Part shown: piece by piece, positions 5,570 to 8,775 of the stretch
Numbering within the stretch: position 1 is the stretch's first letter
How the letters are laid out: each line of letters opens with the position of its first letter
Assembly: GCA_003695835.1 (NCBI GenBank)
Contig: RFHN01000295.1
Span: forward strand, 1 to 8,775
DNA length: 8,775 nucleotides
Source: Armatimonadota bacterium
GTDB lineage: Bacteria; Armatimonadota; Fimbriimonadia; Fimbriimonadales; ATM1
Reading direction: 5' to 3'
Notes under the pieces: model-generated
What the model was told of the DNA's origin: nothing
The model's input: the letters and a program-made list of their open reading frames with translations, nothing else
Database searches by the model: none
Position numbers and translations under genes: made by a program

Positions 5570-6799
5570 ATGGACTGCGCACGATGGAGCATGAGGCTGT
5601 TGGCGGGGCTGCTCGGGTTGACGGGCGTTGTTCTGCTTCCTTCCTGCCGCCCCGACGCCGAGCCTGCTTTTCCCGATCCGCTTGCCGACTATCAGCCGGA
5701 ACCGCCGAACCCTGGTTTTGAGACGATGGTGCAGGCGGGCGAGGCTGCGGCGAAAGATGCGGGATCCCTGTTGGATCGGTTGACCTGGACGCCGGGATAT
5801 CGTCGCCAGGCGATCGAGAAGGCGCAGCGTGCTCTGTCCTTGCTCCGCAAAGCGCAAGCGCAGCCGATCGAATACGTCTATTCCCCGCAGTCGCCTCTGA
5901 ACGATCGAGTCGAGCGGTCCGGCTGGCGATTTTTGGGGATGACGCTGCTATGGTCTGCCGAGGACGCGATCGAAAAGGGGGATGGCAAACGGGCAGTGCG
6001 AGATCTGCTCACCCTGTTTCGCCTGGCGTGGGACCTGATGGGAGGCGACGCTCTGGATGTCAACCTCGGTTATACGATGATTCAGAGCGTTGTGCAAAAG
6101 ACCTGGCAGCAGCACTCCGATCTGTCCCCGGAGGATCTGAGCGCTCTATCCGATGGAATTCGTCGGATCTTGGAGAACGCTCCGAGCGTGCACCAAGCGC
6201 TGCGACACGAAGAAGCCGCGATGCTGGCGGCTGTGCAGTTGGTCCAGGATGCCTTTGTGTCAGGCGGTCTGGAGGAGATTCAGAGGAGTTTGCCGGACTC
6301 GACAGCGCCCGCCTTTCAGTACTTGCGGTCGCTGAAAGACAAGCCTCAGCGTGAGCAGGTGGAATATTTCCAAAGGTTTGCTCAAGAGGCGAGGGATCGC
6401 ATCGCCGCCTGGAAACGCGTTGCGAGCGCAGACCCCTCGGAGTGGGGCGAAATCGAGCGGCCCACCGGCGAGCGCCCCTGGCGGCGCCTTGCGATGCACT
6501 ACTTCGACGCTTCGGATCGAATCCTTCCGGAGTACGCTTACGCCCTCGCAGTCAGCCGGCTCATCGCGACCGATGCTCATCTCTTGGCTCGCCTCAAGGC
6601 AAAGAAGCCGCTTCCCAACAACCTTCAGTCGCTTCCCAAGAGCATCCGCATAGACCCGTACTCCGGCAAGGACCTCATGTTTCGCGTCGTCGGGACTGGC
6701 TACGAGCTGTATAGCGTCGGCGAAAACCGGAGGGACGACCGCGGTTCGGACGTGGACCTCGGAGACAGACTCGATATCACAGCGCCGTTACGGTCGTAA
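5570..6799 (+). CDS. Predicted lipoprotein with helical body and conserved-looking C-terminal motif
   Basis: Family not recognised. The 409 residues begin with a lipoprotein-type signal sequence (RLLAGLLGLTGVVLLPSC, acceptor Cys26). The residue at -2 is Pro, unusual for a lipobox, so lipidation is likely but not certain. After a Pro-rich linker (about 27-50) comes a long, mostly helical body (about 50-350) rich in Ala, Leu, Arg and Glu with paired-helix character, resembling tetratricopeptide-like or solenoid proteins without clear repeats. The end carries IDPYSGKDLMFRV (362-371 core) and YELYSVGENRRDD (378-390), a pattern common at the C-termini of uncharacterised Planctomycetota and Armatimonadota proteins. 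An alternative ATG at 5591 (Cys19) would still keep the signal sequence; neither has a clear Shine-Dalgarno sequence. It is the first gene of the plus-strand series and ends 16 bases before the MOSC gene. Confidence 0.7.
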   Translation: MDCARWSMRLLAGLLGLTGVVLLPSCRPDAEPAFPDPLADYQPEPPNPGFETMVQAGEAAAKDAGSLLDRLTWTPGYRRQAIEKAQRALSLLRKAQAQPIEYVYSPQSPLNDRVERSGWRFLGMTLLWSAEDAIEKGDGKRAVRDLLTLFRLAWDLMGGDALDVNLGYTMIQSVVQKTWQQHSDLSPEDLSALSDGIRRILENAPSVHQALRHEEAAMLAAVQLVQDAFVSGGLEEIQRSLPDSTAPAFQYLRSLKDKPQREQVEYFQRFAQEARDRIAAWKRVASADPSEWGEIERPTGERPWRRLAMHYFDASDRILPEYAYALAVSRLIATDAHLLARLKAKKPLPNNLQSLPKSIRIDPYSGKDLMFRVVGTGYELYSVGENRRDDRGSDVDLGDRLDITAPLRS

Positions 6800-6802
6800 G
6801 GG

Positions 6803-6808
6803 TAGACT
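6803..6808 (+). promoter_or_regulatory. Putative -10 box of the MOSC gene (leaderless-type spacing)
   Basis: TAGACT (4 of 6 to TATAAT) ends 7 bases before the ATG at 6816, in the 16-base gap after the upstream lipoprotein gene. A transcript from it would start at or beside the ATG. No Shine-Dalgarno sequence is present in the gap and no convincing -35 is seen. The gene may instead be read from an upstream promoter. Confidence 0.35.
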
Positions 6809-6815
6809 TGGGCGG

Positions 6816-7256
6816 ATGCAGGGCGCGGTCCTCGAAGTGCGGATCAAGAGAAAGAAGGGAGAGGGCACAGTGCCCGCAACGTGCTTGTCCCTCGTGGAGG
6901 GGCACGGGATCGAAGGGGATCTCCACTACGACCCGGAGGGGGCGAGCAAGCGGCAGGTTCTGTTGCTGGATCGCCGAACTCTCGAGGCGGAAGGATATAA
7001 ACCGGGCGTCCTGCGCGAGCAGATTCTCGTAGACTTCGAGCCGTTGGAGTCTCTTGAGCCAGGCGCGCGCTTGCGCGTTGGGTCGGCGATCCTCGAGATC
7101 ACCACCGACTGCACGCCCTGCGCCACCATGGCAGGATATGTCGGCGAGGATGCGCAAACGTTCGTGCAACGGATGATGCACCGGAGAGGCATGCTTGCGA
7201 AAGTAATCCAAAGCGGAACCGTAACGGCGGGGGACAGCGTCGAACTATGGAAGTGA
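6816..7256 (+). CDS. Stand-alone MOSC-domain protein
   Basis: A 146-residue protein consisting of a single MOSC domain, the beta-barrel fold found at the C-terminus of molybdenum-cofactor sulfurases and in small proteins such as YiiM/YuaD, thought to carry sulfur on a conserved Cys for metal-sulfur chemistry. Visible features: GHGIEGDLHYD (29-39) and KRQVLLLD (45-52), the usual early motif with Gly-Asp-x-His and Arg-Gln-Val; REQILVDF (67-74), replacing the common REN(I/L) motif; G..LRVG..ILEITTDCTPC, with Cys99 and Cys102; and GMLAKVIQSGTVTAGDSVEL at the end. Cys99 or Cys102 would be the persulfide carrier. There are no molybdenum-cofactor genes nearby, so the partner is unknown. Its last 10 bases overlap the next gene. 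Cytoplasmic; the domain call is firm, the specific role is not. Confidence 0.85.
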   Translation: MQGAVLEVRIKRKKGEGTVPATCLSLVEGHGIEGDLHYDPEGASKRQVLLLDRRTLEAEGYKPGVLREQILVDFEPLESLEPGARLRVGSAILEITTDCTPCATMAGYVGEDAQTFVQRMMHRRGMLAKVIQSGTVTAGDSVELWK

Positions 7257-7579
7257 CCGAAGAGAGAGAGGTCGTACAGGAGAGGCCGGATGCACGTACG
7301 GATTTGTTCGGCGCGGTTCTTGGCGCTCTGACGTTTTTGCTCGGGATCGGTCTGCTCGTTCTCACGTTCGTTCGAGCCTCCGACATGTTCCTCAATCCGG
7401 TGCAGATCGTTTCGACCACCGAGGGCGCGCAGCAGGACGTAGCGGAGATTGGCGTCAAGTTTGGGACGGTGGTCTTCCGCATTGGGTTGCTCTTGGTGAT
7501 GAGCATCGTCGGGGCGGTTATCAGTACGCGAGGCGTGCATATGTACTTCGCGGCTCGGGGGATGGAGCGAAAGGGATGA
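7247..7579 (+). CDS. Small membrane protein with two transmembrane segments
   Basis: A 110-residue protein I cannot assign to a family. A charged N-terminus (about 1-19, rich in Glu and Arg) precedes a strongly hydrophobic segment at about 20-42 (FGAVLGALTFLLGIGLLVLTF). A polar loop follows (about 43-71, containing ASDMFLNPVQIV and GAQQDVAEIG), then a second hydrophobic segment at about 72-94. The short C-terminus ends in basic residues, so by the positive-inside rule both ends would face the cytoplasm. It starts inside the end of the MOSC gene (10-base overlap) and its stop overlaps the start of the lipoprotein gene (ATGA at 7576-7579). Such coupling suggests the three products are needed together. 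No Shine-Dalgarno sequence is obvious, which fits reinitiation. Confidence 0.75.
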   Translation: MEVTEEREVVQERPDARTDLFGAVLGALTFLLGIGLLVLTFVRASDMFLNPVQIVSTTEGAQQDVAEIGVKFGTVVFRIGLLLVMSIVGAVISTRGVHMYFAARGMERKG

Positions 7580-8367
7580 CCCGCGTCCTCTTTGCACTGG
7601 GCTTGGCCTTGGCCCTCGTCGGATGCGGCGAAAAGGGTGCGGAGGCGCCGGCGGACAGCGGCCCGGCGACGAGCATCGAGTACGGTGCAATGCCCCAGCA
7701 CGTTGGGAAGCGCGTCACCGTCGTCGGGTGGGTACTCGGAGCCGGCGAATCCTTCCACGTGGAGGACAGCGAAGCGAACCAGAGCTTTTATTTCGTCCTC
7801 GTGGACAACCCTGAAGTGGATTGGGAAGCGTTCTTCAAGGACTATGAAGATACCGAGAAGCTGGTACAGTCGCTGCAGGAAGGCGAGCGGTCGGGTAGCA
7901 GCTCGTCGCGAGAGGTTCGCGAATTCAGTCGTCTCCAGGACGCGTTCCACGCCTGGCGTGGTTTGATCCTTGGGCAAGAAGCCCGGAGCGATGTAACGAC
8001 TTGGGCGCGGTTTTCGGATAACCCAATCGGTGCGATGTTCGACGCGACGCCCGGCGGTCCGCTCGTGTTGGTACGACCGACAAGGGAGGAACTCGCCTCC
8101 GCTGCGGAGCGCCTGATGGACGAATACCGCTCGATCGAAAGATCCGCCGAGGTGAGGGCGACAGGCCTGCTCACTCGAACCAACTCGGCGGAAAGCGGCG
8201 AGCGGAGGGCGAAGAACCTCGATGAGGCCCTCCAAAAGAAGCCGTTCCTCTTGCTGGTCGAGCACTACGAGATCCTTCGGACGGCCAGAGACATGCTGAC
8301 GAAGGCTCCAACCGTGGGAGCGGACGAGCTGGTGGATCCGGGCCAGGTGGGCGGTGGCGGACGCTAA
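7576..8367 (+). CDS. Predicted lipoprotein of unknown function
   Basis: A 263-residue protein with a textbook lipoprotein signal: MTRVLFALGLALALVGC with lipobox LVGC and acceptor Cys17. A short low-complexity linker (about 18-33, Ala/Glu/Gly/Pro) follows. At 36-75 the sequence (YGAMPQHVGKRVTVVGWVLGAGESFHVED then FYFVLVDN) resembles a small beta-barrel, possibly OB-like, as in proteins beginning with 'GKRVTVVGWV'; this is a resemblance, not a proven homology. The remainder is helical and charged, with a Ser-rich stretch (SGSSSS) near the middle, and ends in a Gly-rich tail. The start is supported by GGAG at 7564-7567, 8 bases before the ATG, and by the 4-base ATGA overlap with the membrane-protein gene. 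It likely sits in the periplasm on the inner or outer membrane. The trpG/pabA-like gene follows after 3 bases. Confidence 0.75.
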   Translation: MTRVLFALGLALALVGCGEKGAEAPADSGPATSIEYGAMPQHVGKRVTVVGWVLGAGESFHVEDSEANQSFYFVLVDNPEVDWEAFFKDYEDTEKLVQSLQEGERSGSSSSREVREFSRLQDAFHAWRGLILGQEARSDVTTWARFSDNPIGAMFDATPGGPLVLVRPTREELASAAERLMDEYRSIERSAEVRATGLLTRTNSAESGERRAKNLDEALQKKPFLLLVEHYEILRTARDMLTKAPTVGADELVDPGQVGGGGR

Positions 8368-8370
8368 ACG

Positions 8371-8775
8371 ATGAGCCGGATCCTCATCCTGGACAACTAC
8401 GACAGTTTCACCTACAACCTCGCTCAGTACGTCTGGGAGAGCGGCGTGGAGGCGGATGTCGTCCGAAATGACGAGAGTACGGTGGAGGCGATTCTCGAGG
8501 CTGGGTACGACGGTCTCCTGATCTCTCCGGGGCCGTGCACGCCAGCCGAGGCTGGGATCTCGGAGCAGCTGATCCTCGAAGCGGCCGGCAAGTTGCCGAT
8601 TTTTGGAGTGTGCTTGGGGATGCAGGCGATCGGCGAGGCTTTCGGGGGGAGGATCGTCTCCGCTCGGCGCATTTTGCACGGCAAGCCATCGTCTATCCGT
8701 CACGATGGAAGGGGCGTTTTCCAGGGTCTCGAGAATCCGTTCCAGGCTATTCGCTACCACAGCCTTGCCGTACAG
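8371..8775 (+). CDS. Glutamine amidotransferase subunit, TrpG/PabA type, N-terminal part
   Basis: Class I glutamine amidotransferase that supplies ammonia to chorismate for anthranilate (tryptophan) or 4-amino-4-deoxychorismate (folate) synthesis, working with TrpE or PabB. The 135 codons present, of about 190, run off the right edge. The N-terminus is ILILDNYDSFTYNL, characteristic of this subfamily. ISPGPCTPAEAGIS is the oxyanion-side motif. The nucleophile elbow FGVCLGMQAIGEAFGG has Cys81. RYHSLAVQ is at the edge, and the catalytic His and Glu near residue 170 lie beyond the window. TrpG and PabA cannot be separated by these motifs, and some bacteria use one protein for both; neighbours inside the window do not decide it. 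It starts 3 bases after the lipoprotein stop with no clear Shine-Dalgarno sequence, so it is probably translated by coupling. Confidence 0.93.
   Translation, partial: MSRILILDNYDSFTYNLAQYVWESGVEADVVRNDESTVEAILEAGYDGLLISPGPCTPAEAGISEQLILEAAGKLPIFGVCLGMQAIGEAFGGRIVSARRILHGKPSSIRHDGRGVFQGLENPFQAIRYHSLAVQ

Noticed and set aside
7099..8760. A 553-codon open frame on the minus strand opposite four plus-strand genes.
   Set aside because: It lies antisense to genes with recognisable MOSC, lipoprotein and TrpG/PabA motifs. Its translation is Arg/Ser/Pro-rich with no domain, as expected of the reverse strand of GC-rich coding DNA.

Overview
The window (8,775 bases, roughly 60% GC by eye) looks like chromosomal DNA of a diderm, non-proteobacterial bacterium. 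The best pointer is the gene at 861-2870. It encodes a signal peptide, one SLH domain, a coiled coil and a long outer-membrane barrel ending in Phe, the architecture of Deinococcus-Thermus SlpA and Veillonella OmpM. The SLH wording (YPDGLFRGGRPASRYELA) and the many lineage-restricted small secreted proteins and lipoproteins fit Armatimonadota (Fimbriimonadia-like) best. This is inference from memory of the families, not a search.

Layout. 1-578 (minus): the N-terminal half of rlmN, running off the left edge. 579-860: a 282-base region with a canonical sigma-70-type promoter (TTGACA, 17 bases, TAAACT) and a leader of about 155 nt with possible stem-loops. 861-2870 (plus): the SLH/barrel protein, followed by a strong intrinsic terminator at 2894-2931. 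2993-3433 (plus): a small secreted protein of unknown function, closely followed by metK (3451-4596). metK meets a convergent sugar-1-phosphate nucleotidyltransferase gene (4593-5537, minus) with stop codons overlapping by 4 bases. From the 32-base divergent gap at 5538-5569 a tightly packed plus-strand series begins: a lipoprotein with a long helical middle (5570-6799), a MOSC-domain protein (6816-7256), a two-helix membrane protein (7247-7579), a second lipoprotein (7576-8367), and a trpG/pabA-type glutamine amidotransferase (8371 to the right edge). The last four genes overlap or nearly touch and are probably one transcript.

Functionally the window mixes housekeeping (RlmN, MetK, TrpG/PabA) with envelope biology (SLH-barrel, two lipoproteins, a membrane protein, a nucleotidyltransferase for surface-glycan precursors). 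No mobile element, CRISPR array, RNA gene or defence system is visible. The items most worth a second look are: (a) two genes without Shine-Dalgarno sequences whose start codons lie 7-8 bases after a TAGAAT/TAGACT box, suggesting leaderless transcription beside strongly SD-led genes; (b) the unrecognised secreted protein upstream of metK; (c) the MOSC/membrane protein/lipoprotein/amidotransferase cluster; (d) the leader of the SLH-barrel gene. I did not find convincing evidence for a new multi-gene system.
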